This document shows, piece after piece, positions 33,900-44,200 of a stretch of DNA of 64,000 nucleotides. The position numbers and the translations under genes were made by a program. The DNA lies in the NCBI GenBank assembly GCA_021234155.1, contig JAJEKV010000240.1:312001-376000 (forward strand), in the 5' to 3' direction. The notes beneath the pieces were generated by a model, which did not search any database, was not told the DNA's origin, and saw nothing but the letters and a program-made list of their open reading frames with translations. The stretch comes from Isoetes taiwanensis. Lineage: Eukaryota > Streptophyta > Lycopodiopsida > Isoetales > Isoetaceae. The stretch's first letter is position 1, and every line of letters begins with the position of its first letter.

Positions 33900-34075
33900 A
33901 AGGCAGCTCAGAGGAAAAAACGCAGGTTTTAGGGGTCAGAAGGCCTTTCTCGACTCGCGAGTCGAGAAAGGCAGCTCAAAGCGAAAAATGCAAGTTTGAG
34001 GGCCTTTCTCGACTCGCAAGTCGAAAAAGGCAACTCAGAGTAAAAAAAGGGCAATTTCAAAGCTCAGAGTCTGAG
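33900..34075. repeat. Tandem repeat containing a perfect 30-base palindrome
   Basis: Three units of about 65-70 bases starting AAGGCAGCTCAGAG. Unit 1 ends in a perfect palindrome at 33943-33972, half-site GCCTTTCTCGACTCG. The unit 2 copy has one arm altered (CGCAAGTCGAAAA). A similar half-palindrome TCTCGCCTCGTGAGGCGAGA lies at 36207-36226. Confidence 0.8.
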
Positions 34076-34610
34076 AAGGTCGAAAATGAATAACCTTCAA
34101 ACATCCTATGTATTTTCTATGAAAAAATACCCTCCCCATAAATTTCCTACGTATTTTCCATGAAAAATAGACCCTCCCCATGTATTATCTAATGGACACA
34201 TATCCAATGGACCCTCCCCCTTTCTAATGGACCATACCATATAGCTATATGAAGAGGGGACCATTGGGCTCATATTTAGCTATGTAAAGAGTAATGCCTA
34301 ATGCACATGTAAATAGCAACATATGCACCTTATAACCTATGAGAGCCTATTAGACCTATGCAGTAAATCTATTAATATGCATTAGACCTACTAATATGTA
34401 CTTGTCCCCATTTTGTCTCTTGAACCTTCAAAATGGGTTAAACAAGGTGTAAATTATATCATGATCTTCGCAAAGTTAAATTTTTACCTTAGAATAAGAA
34501 TATATGCCTAGAAAACTTGCACCATGGGAACATAATGTTTAACGTGTGAACATAGTAGCACACACATAAAAAGAGGAAATTGGGGACACGTCAAAATATA
34601 ATCCTATATT
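34076..34610. other. AT-rich spacer
   Basis: Short direct repeats of CCTCCCCATAAATTT-type and CATTAGACCTA words. No coding signal. Confidence 0.35.
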
Positions 34611-34812
34611 ATTAGCATTTATTTTACACTTTCTTTTTGAATGTATTATTTTACCCTTTTTTTTTTTTTTTTTCTAATACCCCGCTTTTTTCCCGCCCAT
34701 GCTTGAATTTCAAAAATTATTTATTTCACACTTTCTTTTTCAACGTATTATTTTACCCCTTTTTTTCTAATACCCCGCCTTTTTTTCCCGCCCATGCTTG
34801 AATTTTAAACTT
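34610..34812. repeat. Two-copy tandem duplication, about 100-base unit
   Basis: Each copy runs TTTATTTTACACTTTCTTTTT, then GTATTATTTTACCC, then CTAATACCCCGC and CCCGCCCATGCTTGAATTT. They differ mainly in T-run length. Confidence 0.75.
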
Positions 34813-35159
34813 TGGTACATACCTTTGAGACAGAAGTTCATTTGTACCGCTTGGAAGAAGCTCCCAACGCCATAGCTGCTTTTACTCCACCTCCGATCCA
34901 AACTCAACCGTTTCCATTTTCATCTCCCATAGCTCCGGCATGAATCCGTCTTCTCATTTGGAATGGGAGGCAATGGAGCATTCGTGGCATCAGAAAGTAA
35001 ACCAGAATACCGGGCGAAAAAACTGAGGAAACAGCCATAGTCGTTTCTTGAAGCTTTTGGTTTGATTTTGGGCCTACTTCCTGCTCTGCCATGCCGCCCA
35101 CGACTCCCTGCCGGAGCAGAGCCTCCATAATACGAGCTTTAGAGATGAAAAACAGCAGG

Positions 35160-35723
35160 GAATCCGGCCTTTGCTTCCGACCTTTGCTTTCGGCGCTTGC
35201 TTCCAGCTTCAGAGAATCCGACGTTCTGGGCGTCGGGCCTCTGGAAGAATGCAGAGAATAAATATCCGAAGCTGTGAAATTAGACTGCCTTGGATCAGGA
35301 TTTGGGGCGCCATTTGAAGTCATCATAGAGTAAAAATCCGCCGGATTGAAGCTCGATTCTCTGGGCGTAAGATTTCGGGAAGAATAGATTAGAAGGTCTG
35401 GGAGTAAGAGCCTTTGAAGAGGTCTGGGAGTAAGCTGCCGGAAGTCGTTCCATACATAGCTGCGAGCAGCGGAATCCCCATAACCAGAGTATTTGGCAGA
35501 GTCCCAAGCATAAACAGAGTGATCATCCATTCCATGCTTCCGTTTTTTGAATACTTTGCCCAGACTCCAAGAATGAAGATTATCGCCACTTTCTGCAGCG
35601 CATCCGCTGCTATAAACTGCAGATTCATCTTGTATGGATCGTTGTGTGCTATTATTTGAAATGACAGTAATGGCACAGCGAATATTGCTACGAACCGATT
35701 TATTCCTCCGCATTGATCGGCTG
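35160..35723 (-). pseudogene. PIN-like: PIN auxin efflux carrier fragment with internal deletion
   Basis: On the minus strand [18 protein letters not shown] begins at 35718, followed by [19 protein letters not shown], then [20 protein letters not shown] and SGSLL. This is the N-terminal membrane region of plant PIN auxin transporters from about residue 40. The segment that should follow is missing. The frame passes through a short direct repeat (TTACTCCCAGACC twice, about 35408-35450) straight into central-loop motifs in a second frame: [27 protein letters not shown] and SNFTASDIYSLHSSRGPTPR. Missing are the first helix and start, helices 4-5 and the whole C-terminal membrane half. Therefore not a functional transporter. 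Confidence 0.85.
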
Positions 35724-36360
35724 TGCTTAGTTGTATTCTGAATCCGACCTACAGGGATTCGAATTAACTTGGAATACAGATTTCAAAGTTCTTACCTTTC
35801 TTGTGCAGCCAGATCAGCAGCAGAAGCTGGATCAGGACTCAGCCGGTTTTGGCGAAGAGATCATTACGGGGCCACCGCAAGGACGCCGCCGGAAATGCCG
35901 ATAAAAAGTGTTCTTCGCCATAGCCGCCATTTAAGCTCGTCTTTTTCGCCCTACGTTGATAAGCTAAGCTCTGCGTTTTTGAAATAAGTTAGCATTTGGG
36001 TTTATATAGGAGCTCAAGGAAATCCCAGACAAGTGCCAACAATTCTCCTAGCCAATCGTTGCCTTGGTTTAGGATCTTCGGTCGACGCCATGGCTGCCTC
36101 ACTGGAGCAGAGGTGCTTATGTACTTTCGTAGGTTTTTTTTTTATTCCTTTATCCCCCTTCCTTGGGATTAGAAGTTTCATCGAAACTATTTTCTTGGGC
36201 CCATTCTCGCCTCGTGAGGCGAGAAAAAGCTTCTCTTGTTTAATTATTTATTGTGTAAGTAATTAATTAATTATATTATTAAGCTATTTAATTATATTAT
36301 TTAATTAATTATATTTATTAATTGTCGAACTTTAGTTTAGCCATGGAACCCCTCCTCCCT
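35724..36360. other. Flank of the PIN fragment
   Basis: A minus-strand ATG at about 35930 opens a short frame (MAAMAKNTFYRHFRRRPCGG) that stops within 35 codons. AT-rich TTAATTAATTATA runs lie at 36240-36330. No supported gene. Confidence 0.35.
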
Positions 36361-36384
36361 CCGTTCTTTTGTCATGTTCCCCTT

Positions 36385-36715
36385 TAGTACATTCCCCTTT
36401 AGTTGTTTTTGGCTTTCCCCTCCCCCCTTCCCCACTCTCCCCCTTCCCCTTCTCCTCTTCCCCTCCTCTTGCCCCTTGCCCACCTCCCCTTGCCCCTCCT
36501 CTTGCCCCCCTTGCCCCCTTATTTATTATTTTGGAAAGGGTGGGGAGACCCACCCCCCCCTTTGCCCCAACCTCTCCTCTTTTGCCCTTTTGCTCTTCTC
36601 TACCCTCCCCTCCTCGTTTGCCTCTTTGCTCTCTCTCCCCCTGCCCCTTCCCTCCCCCCTCCCCTTTTCCCTCCTCCTTCTTCCAACATATCCCCTCCCC
36701 TGAGATTCGAGAAAA
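36385..36715. repeat. Pyrimidine-rich (CCCCTT)n tract, 330 bases
   Basis: Almost pure C/T on the plus strand (purine-rich on the minus), with many CCCC runs. All long frames on both strands (Pro/Leu/Ser or Gly/Glu/Lys/Arg only) are composition artefacts. The complementary strand has many G-runs and could form G-quadruplex or triplex DNA. Confidence 0.85.
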
Positions 36716-37490
36716 ATTCCCAAAATTCCCAAAATTCGAGATTTGTCCCACTTTAATTAAATACGACTTACATCTACTCCGCCCAATTTCTCCTTAAGAA
36801 ACCACAACAAAAAAGTAGCATTTTCTCAAGTAAGACAATCAACATGGAAGCTCTGTTTAAAATAGAGAGGCTGAAGGGAAAGGCCACCGGAACTAGCTAC
36901 GGTGACAGAGCCGAGATTGCTTGCAGAGCAAGAAATGTAAGTTGTACTATGACGTCATTTTTTTTTTCTTTTCGTAATTTCGAGTTATTATTTTTTAGCG
37001 TCATGTGTCCCTCAAGTATTTTCCTGGCAAAAAAATATTAGCTCAAACAAAAAAATATTAGCTCAAACAAAAAATACCACTGCCTTATATATATTTAGAT
37101 ATGGTATATGAAAACACAACCCAAGATGTTTCCAACTTGTTTTAGGAGTAAAAAAACAAAAAACCTTCATAGACCATGCTTACCCATATTGAGTTTAGCT
37201 TCTTCCTAACAAGCTAAAACTCAAAACAAAGTTTTCAAGTGTAATGTTACTACTAATGCTGAAGTTTTTTCTAGATTGGAAGCCAGATATTTAGAGTAAA
37301 TCCAACAAAAGCTAAATATTTATGCAACATTTCGGGCACTTAGTTTGAAAATTCTATGGTGGCATATAATTATATAAAACTGCTTACAACGATGGCATTG
37401 GCCGGGACTAAAGCCAGGAAAAAGAAGACATGTTATATCCTATCCAAAGGAACAGTAGCACAAAAATTGTTCCAGTAGTTAGAAGAACTA
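36716..37490. other. Spacer downstream of the TPR gene
   Basis: It holds the third CCCACTTTAATTAAAT copy, a repeated AAAAAATATTAGCTCAAAC at 37030-37068, and the likely 3' UTR of the minus-strand gene ending at 37492. No other gene. Confidence 0.4.
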
Positions 37491-37491
37491 T

Positions 37492-38313
37492 TTAGCTCTG
37501 ATCATCAGACAAAACGATTTTGTTAAGTGTGTCAATAAGCTCTTTCTCTTCAGGATACTGGTGAATCGCATCCTCAAGGATTGAGCGTGCTATTTTATAT
37601 TCTTTGAGATGAGCAAGGGCTCTAGCTTTGCGGTGCAAGCTCTTGAGATGAGATGGGTCAATGTGAAGCGCCCTAGTTGCATCCTCCAATGCTCTGCCGA
37701 AGGAGCCCATTTTAATCCAAGCCTCGGATCTGTTGGACAGGCAAGCGACCATCATCTGTTTGTGCTGCGAAATTTTGCAAGCTTCAAGGCACAACGTATA
37801 CTGCTTAATAGCAGCCTCCCAGTCTTGAGCCTGGAATAGCCGATTTCCCTCCTCCTTCAGTAAACGAGGATGGACTTTTGTCGGAAACTTATCCACCCTT
37901 TCTATTTCCGTTGGATCGATCACAAATAAAGCCTGGCTTCCGTCACCACAGGTTTTCAAATATGGTTCTTTTACAGCAACCTTGAGACCCTTTGGAAACA
38001 TACTCCCCATTTCAGCGCGTTTCACATCACATATTATAATCCGGCTTGCTTTCCCTTGCATGTCTTCCACTATCGTTTGGACAGGACCGTTTTTGAAAGG
38101 GCTAACACGAAGCGTACCGAACAGAACTCGATTTTTATGGACGTTGTCGGTTTCAAGTTGGGACAGAGTTATTGGAAGAAGGTTGGACAGATCTGGAATT
38201 CTAGACACAACCGCTTCCTCCACAAAAGCCTTCTGCATGCATTCATGAAGAAAAATGAGGCGCTCCGTATCGAAGGCCATTGATGCCATCATATTGTCCA
38301 ACCAGAACGCCAT
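37492..38313 (-). CDS. TPR protein, intact 273-residue single exon
   Basis: An uninterrupted ORF from ATG 38313. Residues 1-50 are helical (MAFWLDNMMASMAFDTERLI). Residues 60-140 form a conserved-looking strand-rich block with VLFGTLRVSPF, IVEDMQGKASRIIICDV and FPKGLKVAVKEPY. Residues 147-262 contain three tetratricopeptide repeats: LLKEEGNRLFQAQDWEAAI, CLSNRSEAWIKMGSFGRALE and SLHRKARALAHLKEYKIARS. This order recalls the N-terminal half of plant and fungal TPR-SET proteins, but no SET domain follows, so it is either a short relative or a truncated copy. TPRs bind partner proteins; the partner is unknown. A MITE starts 42 bases upstream of the ATG and must supply or disrupt the promoter. Confidence 0.7.
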   Translation of the reverse strand: MAFWLDNMMASMAFDTERLIFLHECMQKAFVEEAVVSRIPDLSNLLPITLSQLETDNVHKNRVLFGTLRVSPFKNGPVQTIVEDMQGKASRIIICDVKRAEMGSMFPKGLKVAVKEPYLKTCGDGSQALFVIDPTEIERVDKFPTKVHPRLLKEEGNRLFQAQDWEAAIKQYTLCLEACKISQHKQMMVACLSNRSEAWIKMGSFGRALEDATRALHIDPSHLKSLHRKARALAHLKEYKIARSILEDAIHQYPEEKELIDTLNKIVLSDDQS

Positions 38314-38355
38314 CGCTCTGCACTCTGTATAACGAACACTTAAACATCGGCCTTA

Positions 38356-39471
38356 GGCCCTTTTTCCACAGCAGTCTTATTTTATGGCTGTCTTATTCTT
38401 ATAAGACATCCTTTTGGGTTCCACGTCAACTATACGACATGTCTTAAAAAAATGGTTTTCCACTACTTTAATATAAGACATGTCTTATTCACATAAGACA
38501 TGTCTTATAATGACGGTTTTCCACTATGCAAAATAACACTGGACAGAGCAAGATATTCACACTAAAATCCTGTTGGCGAACCAAAATCCTTCTGAAACAT
38601 CTGATTTTCGACCTTCTGATTTTCGACCTGCTTTTGGGTTTGAATCCGACCTGTTTTGGGCTTGAATCCGACCTGTTTGTGAGGTTCTGTTTTCATTTCC
38701 AATCGATTGCCGTGTGTTTGCAAGGCGCCATCTCTAACCTCTCTGGTGAAATTTTACTCCGGATTCAGTGGGTGTATCATTCTACTGGAATAGGGTTTTT
38801 CAAAATCTTCATAGGACTGTTCATAAGACTACAGAGTTTCATAGGCTGTTCTCTAATTTCCAAAATCTTCCCGGCCCCAGCCCTGTTGGAATCGGTGCCT
38901 CTTCAGCAGCACAACAGCACCTCTTCAGTCATTAATCTACTTTTTGGATGGAACCTACCTACAGCTGCAAAGAAACAAAGAACAAACACCAATTACCTGC
39001 TACAAGGCCGATCTGCAACACCAAATTCGACACGCTTTTGCAAATCCGTTCTGCAATCCGACGCTTAATCCGACCTGTCAATGCAAATCCGAAACCTGAT
39101 ATTTATAAAGTATGGCCTTTGGCCTTTTCCATTCCGTTCCCCACGATTCAATCAGCTGAAGGTCTGCAAGTCGACGATCCATTCCATGGCCAGGCTGACG
39201 ATCCATTCCGTGTGAATGGTCGCTTCTTACGTTTACTCTTTTTATGACACCCTAAAGATCCGTGAGAGCAACCCTGTGATAGGATAGAAATGCATACCTT
39301 ATTTTGTGGCGGGGGGTTTCCCCCGGAATAAAATGCTCCACTCAACTTGTACGGAACCCATTTAAGACATGTCTTAAATTGTGTAGTGGAAAAACTATGG
39401 TGACTTATTATCTTACGTGGCCCAATAATATTAAGCTAAATATAAGACAGAGGTGCCATGGAAAAAGGGCC
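38356..39471. mobile_element. PIF/Harbinger-type MITE, 1116 bases
   Basis: TIRs start GGCCCTTTTTCCA at both ends, with a 3-base target duplication TTA (38353-38355 and 39472-39474), as expected for PIF/Harbinger (Tourist-like) elements. Subterminal regions are rich in the palindrome AAGACATGTCTT (38434, 38472, 38503, 39363). There is no transposase; the internal 100-180 codon frames have no motifs. The left end lies 42 bases from the TPR start codon. Confidence 0.85.
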
Positions 39472-39474
39472 TTA

Positions 39475-39990
39475 AGCTTATATACAATGAGGACATCTTT
39501 CGCATTTACTGCTGTAAGATTCTGATATTATGCGTATCTCTTCAATATTCATTATCGAGGGCTCATTAAAATCCTCTTTACATATAGACTAGTGGATCTT
39601 TCAATAAAAAGAAAAAACTAAAATATGAAGCTATTTTTAGGTTGCCCCAAAGTCGTGAGACTTGAAGCATATCTTGAAATATCCCTATAATCTATAATGT
39701 AAGGCATAGATTGGTGTGGAGGATGGAATATGAAGTGAATATGCCATTTGGAGGGCCGAAGATAATAGCAAAAAGAAAAAAACAATGCTATTTTCGCATT
39801 TACTTTCCAAATCTTGTTCATCCAAAGAGGACGTGAACTAAGAGATTGCATGCATTGATCGATTGAAGTTTCCCATCGTCATCCTAGGCTTCCTATATAC
39901 ACACAAGAATGCAATAGCCATAGCAAATTTTTGGCCGATTACACAACCTTCTCCACATTCTAATCACACAATGAGCAATCTGATGAGAAA
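39475..39990. other. Spacer, no gene seen
   Basis: AT-rich, with no repeat or domain noted. Confidence 0.35.
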
Positions 39991-40242
39991 ATGGCAGAAA
40001 TTGGCCAATTTGAGGAGATGTTTGGCCGCAGAAGCTCTTCTAATTCAATGTCGGAATGCCCAGATGAAAGCCCGTCATCTCCTCGCAGATCCAATAGCCA
40101 GATGCTAGTTTCTGTGGGTCGAGAAAGACGGAGATATGAAATACGTGAGCATGCTTTGAATCATCCCTGTTTGGGTCCCTTTTGGCCAAATCCGACAGCT
40201 CTAATCGGCCCAACGACAGAGATTTGGCTGAAAAATTGGTAG
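39991..40242 (+). CDS. Possible Ser-rich N-terminal exon
   Basis: ATG at 39991 opens MAEIGQFEEMFGRRSSSNSM, then SPSSPRRSNSQML, in an 83-codon frame. Acidic-start, Ser-rich N-termini are common in plant regulatory proteins, but I recognise no family and no downstream exon can be joined with confidence. Confidence 0.25.
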   Translation: MAEIGQFEEMFGRRSSSNSMSECPDESPSSPRRSNSQMLVSVGRERRRYEIREHALNHPCLGPFWPNPTALIGPTTEIWLKNW

Positions 40243-40308
40243 TTTTAATCCTATTTCTAACATCTACAAGAATTGCTAAAGCTTTTGAGCCTGATTCTGA
40301 AGGTCTGG

Positions 40309-40488
40309 GTTGAAATTCGAAGAAGATTTAGAGATTTTTGTGGTCTTGAAAAGGAGATTGTTGTAGAATGTATGCCAATCCTTTCAAATGAGTTATCTGT
40401 TGAAATTCGAAGAAGATTTAGAGATTTTTGTGGTCTTGAAAAGGAGATTGTTGTAGAATGTTTGCCAATCCTTTCAAATGAGTTATCT
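40309..40488 (+). repeat. In-frame 90-base tandem duplication
   Basis: Segments 40309-40398 and 40399-40488 are identical apart from one base (ATG/TTG near 40371/40461). The 30-codon unit reads VEIRRRFRDFCGLEKEIVVE and continues PILSNELS, so the duplication preserves frame. Surrounding frame: LILKVW before and VVREDVHRR after. This may be an exon with a recent duplication. Confidence 0.8.
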
Positions 40489-40721
40489 GTAGTAAGGGAA
40501 GATGTCCATCGAAGGTGCGCTTAAAACCATTTGATCTTTTTTAAACTGCAACAATCATCAAAACATGCCCTGATTGTCTAGATTTATGATCTAATACCTA
40601 CAAGATCATATTCTAAAATCAAAAATTTAAATAAAAATTTACGTGTCTTCAATCTTGGCAGAAACTTGAGGGGGTCCTTTGCCCTTACTAGTGAGCCATG
40701 TTCCTAAATGGTGATCGTTTT

Positions 40722-41093
40722 TTGAAGGACGAAAGCCAAAAAATTTATTAATCAGAGAAAAAGTACAAAATTTACATGTCTCATCTAACTGTATAAGCAC
40801 ACAGAGATGCCACAGGAGCACGAGCCTGAGGCACAATGTACTTACTCCAGAATAGGAGACTAATGATAAGAATCAATTCGAAGATACTGAATCCAGATGC
40901 GTTCCACCAGTTCTGAGTCAAGGGAAGAACACTCGTAGGCTGTCAATATCTTTTTCTGGGCCACTGTAATAACACTGTGCGCAGATGAATAAATGCCCTG
41001 AAAGATGTGGTGTCTGCGACGCTCCCATATCGACCATAGGAGCCAACTAGAACCAAGATGAAATGCCCTTTGTTTAGCTGGAGGCCATGCGTT
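40722..41093 (-). mobile_element. Very short 5'-truncated LINE insertion
   Basis: On the minus strand it encodes RAFHLGSSWLLWSIWERRR, then ERIWIQYLRIDSYH and a stop. This matches the LINE end at 62.4-62.6 kb (RAFHLASAWIIWSTWKRR and NRIWVHYLQINTYM). The 3' end is GTCCTTC followed by a short A-run. An 11-base target duplication GTGATCGTTTT flanks it (40711-40721 and 41094-41104). It is about 370 bases long, only the extreme 3' part of the element. Confidence 0.85.
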
Positions 41094-41867
41094 GTGATCG
41101 TTTTAATGGAACACACCAATGACATCCTTGGTGTGCACCAATGTCTTTAATGGAGCCACTTCCAAATCCAAATGGTGCAGTCCCTGATCTTCAACGGCAT
41201 TACCTACAAATTTTGATGATGCATGTCAAGTTTTATATTGTGCACTAATAAGTTTCAATGCTGCATGAAACGAACCTAAATGGTGATTCCAAAGGACATT
41301 ATTTGATCAAGAATAAGACTTTATAGGTGCTGGTATTATTGCTCCTTTCAGTTAAATCTGTTGCAAAAAATTTTAAGCAAAATGGAGTTGAAGGATTTTG
41401 TAACAAGCCTAGAGTGCCAGGAGACAAGTGACGTACACAAGGCCCCCAAAATTGAACCACTATGATTTTTTTTCTACGGTTTATTGGTAAAAACCAAATT
41501 CATAAATCAGTACATGTTAGTGGGTTCAAAAGTTTACAAACCATGTCTAGTTATCTAAGATGGTTCATCAACATATTTTTTTAAAGTGTCAGCCAACACT
41601 GTTTTGTGACATGGTATTGAAACATGGCAATTTTAATTAGTCTCTGTAACAACTTAAACTATATAATATGTACTATTGTTTAGTATGCCAAGTTTAGTAG
41701 ACTGATATTTGATCACATCTATCTCCTTCAGTATATTGATATGATAATTTTAAGTGGATGATTATCATGATGCTTTATAGTGATTAATCACCAATACACA
41801 ACGTGGTAAACAATCTTGGTTTAAATATGCCAATGACTTTTTTTACTCTATTTTTCTCCATGGTACT

Positions 41868-41959
41868 AAAACATAATTATTTCACTTAGTTCTTCTAACA
41901 ACTTAAAATGTTTAAAACATAATTATTTCAGTTAGTTCTTCTAACAACTTAAAATGTTT
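41868..41959. repeat. 46-base tandem duplication
   Basis: 41868-41913 and 41914-41959 differ by one base (TTTCACTTAG versus TTTCAGTTAG). The neighbourhood (41105-42170) is AT-rich without a supported gene. Confidence 0.8.
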
Positions 41960-42177
41960 GATACAAATTAATGCTTAGTGTATTTTAAGTTTAATAGAAT
42001 GATATTTGATCGCATCTATCTTCCTCGATATAATGACGGTAACTTATTCAGATATTTCGTGACAATTAATAAACAACATATATAACGTGGCAACCACTAT
42101 TGTTTTTTATACAATAAGACATATTTTTTCTAATGTAGTTTTCAAGAAACAACGCATGAGATGCAAATAAAAGCCTT

Positions 42178-42250
42178 TTGGGAATCGAACCCAAACAAGT
42201 CCATTCAAGCATCATTCAATATCCTCTATCTATTAGATCCACAGCCATTG
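42178..42250 (-). repeat. tRNA-like sequence, possible SINE head
   Basis: On the minus strand GGGTTCGATTCCC matches the T-arm / pol III B box. About 45 bases upstream, GGATCTAATAGATAGAGG resembles a D-arm / A box. The acceptor stem does not pair, so it is not a functional tRNA. A tRNA-derived SINE head or relic is the likely reading. Confidence 0.35.
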
Positions 42251-42382
42251 ATGTCTCTGTAAGTTCTACTATCTTGGGATTCCGGCAAGACACAACTCAA
42301 TCACTATACACAGCTCAATCAATACAAAAAGTTTCAACTCATCATTATACTTCATCAATTCATGTTTATAGCAGGATTTCAC

Positions 42383-42802
42383 CTTGCAGCTCGTAATATG
42401 CCCATCAGCTGTTTTCATGGCTGAAAGGATTTGCCCAAGAAGAACATTATCTCTAGTTTCGCGAGGCCCTTTAAATCTGAAGCAAATGGTGCATAGTGAT
42501 ATGGGTAAAACCTGCAAATGGTACACAAATTCATTGACAATATAGACAAGCTCTAAGTATAGAAATGGCATGCCAAATATTTGAGTCAAGACTTGTGACG
42601 ATCGTCATGCCTCTCTACAGTAGATGAAACCCATTCTAAATAATGACAAGATTAAAGTGTAGAAGTAGCACAAATCATAACACATAGCCAATCTGTTCAA
42701 TTCTACCAACAACAATTAATGGAGAACTTACCAACCCCATGAACATACACCTTCATAATAATAACGTAAAACCCAGCATATGCCTTCGGTGCATCTAAGT
42801 AC
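42383..42802 (-). pseudogene. XRN-like: XRN 5'-3' exoribonuclease fragment, two exons and an intron
   Basis: Minus-strand exon 42802-42732 reads [21 protein letters not shown] 219-base intron (GTAAGT...TTTGCAG) splices in phase to exon 42512-42383, reading [18 protein letters not shown], then [13 protein letters not shown], a TGA, then KQLMGILRAA. This is the conserved catalytic-region block of XRN nucleases, which degrade RNA from the 5' phosphate end (FYPYHYAPF is a hallmark). The in-frame TGA and absence of neighbouring exons make it a fragment. Retention of the intron indicates DNA-level capture or an ancient gene remnant, not a retrocopy. Confidence 0.85.
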
Positions 42803-43059
42803 CTGAAATCGGATAAATTCCACAGATAAGAAACAATAATACATGAGATTTGGAAATGCAAGCACCCATTAAGAATCAAGGAACACTGCTAAGGCAGACG
42901 GAAGCCTAAAACTCTCTATGTGCAAATGTGGTATTATAATAAAACTTCATATGATATGTTTGTTCAAGTTCCTCCGGAGTCTGTGCTCCAAATTTGTATA
43001 GTACCTTTCTTTCTGCCCTGGCTTCATAGTACCTTTCTTTCTGCCTTGGCTCACCAAGC

Positions 43060-44200
43060 TTGATCTATTATTTAACAATAAAGCATGAAAAATCACGCCT
43101 ATGGGCATCTAGGCTTGAACATCCAACATTTTCAGCATACCACATCCGATGGAGTGTCCTGCAGCTTTGCTTCTTTGTTTCGCCCATTCTGCTTGCATGC
43201 ATGCATGCGGCGCATGCCCTTTCTGGTTGGGGTTTTGCTATTTTAGGCGCGGTTCTGCATCAACGTCTCATCGGCGCTTCCTCTTCTCTCAGCAGTACCT
43301 TATTCTCTTTGATTTGTTTCCAGGCGGGGAGGGCTTCTTCACCTTGGTTTGGCCCATTTGGCGTTTCGTCATCTTTGTGGCATGTCCTTTTCGGCCTCGG
43401 CCCTTCTTTAGCCTTCATCCTGTGACCTTCGTCCTCGATTCTAGTTTGATAAGGAAGTTCTCTGGTATTCGGGCGGTTTGTTGGTTTCATGCGAGCCCCA
43501 TTCTAGAATCACATCGATCCGAGACATCGGATCGACATTCTAGAATGGGGCGAGCATGCATGTCTTGCATGCATGCATGCGGCGCATGCCCTTTCTGGTT
43601 GGGGTTTCGCTATTTTAGGCGCGGTTCGCATCAACGTCTCATCGGGCTTCCTCTTCTCTCGCCAGCACCTTATTCTCTTTGAACCCATCCTCCTCCGCTT
43701 CTTTGTTTATTGTATTGTTTATCATGTTTTTCTTCCACCCGCTGGGTGATGCTTTTTTCCACCCCCTGGGTGATGCTATCCTCTGGTATGTTGTGTTGTC
43801 TCGTTTGTTGTGTTGGTGATGTGCAGGTACAGGTTGGCGAGCGGCATCTGTTTTGACTTCTCCATGCGGGGGTTTTTGGGAGCGATTTCTATGCCTTACG
43901 TTTGTTCAAGCCCCTTGCCGAAGGCTTATCACTAGGGTTTTTCCTCGAAAACCCGAAAGGGCGGGGTTTTTTAATCCCGGTGATAAGCTTTCGGCAGGTA
44001 CATCAGCCACTCATCTATTAGCATTGTATTTTTTGGGGTCCAAATGATATAATTGGATTTTCCCTTTATTTTTCGTGGGTAGTTCGCATGTGTGCGGCTA
44101 CCCACTGTCCACCATTGTAGAAAATATGCTGAGATGAATGAGAAGTCTATCTATGGGCGGTTTGTTGGTTTCATGCGAGCCCCATTCTAGAATAAACTTT
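43060..44200. repeat. Composite region of nested direct and inverted repeats
   Basis: Block 43185-43320 (GCATGCATGCATGCGGCGCA onward) is repeated at 43563-43682. GGGCGGTTTGTTGGTTTCAT and CGAGCCCCATTCTAGAA occur at 43469-43510 and again at 44157-44193. 43497-43550 is an inverted repeat (CCCCATTCTAGAA...TTCTAGAATGGGG). 43916-43937 and 43976-43996 form a hairpin with arms TGCCGAA-G/A-GCTTATCAC. Frames here are not supported as genes. Confidence 0.65.

Noticed and set aside
36332-36797. Several 70-142 codon ORFs on both strands
   Set aside because: They consist of Pro/Leu/Ser or Gly/Glu/Lys/Arg only and follow from the CCCCTT tract.
42178-42250. A nuclear tRNA gene on the minus strand
   Set aside because: The T-arm is good but the acceptor stem does not pair and the D-arm is weak; kept only as a tRNA-like relic.
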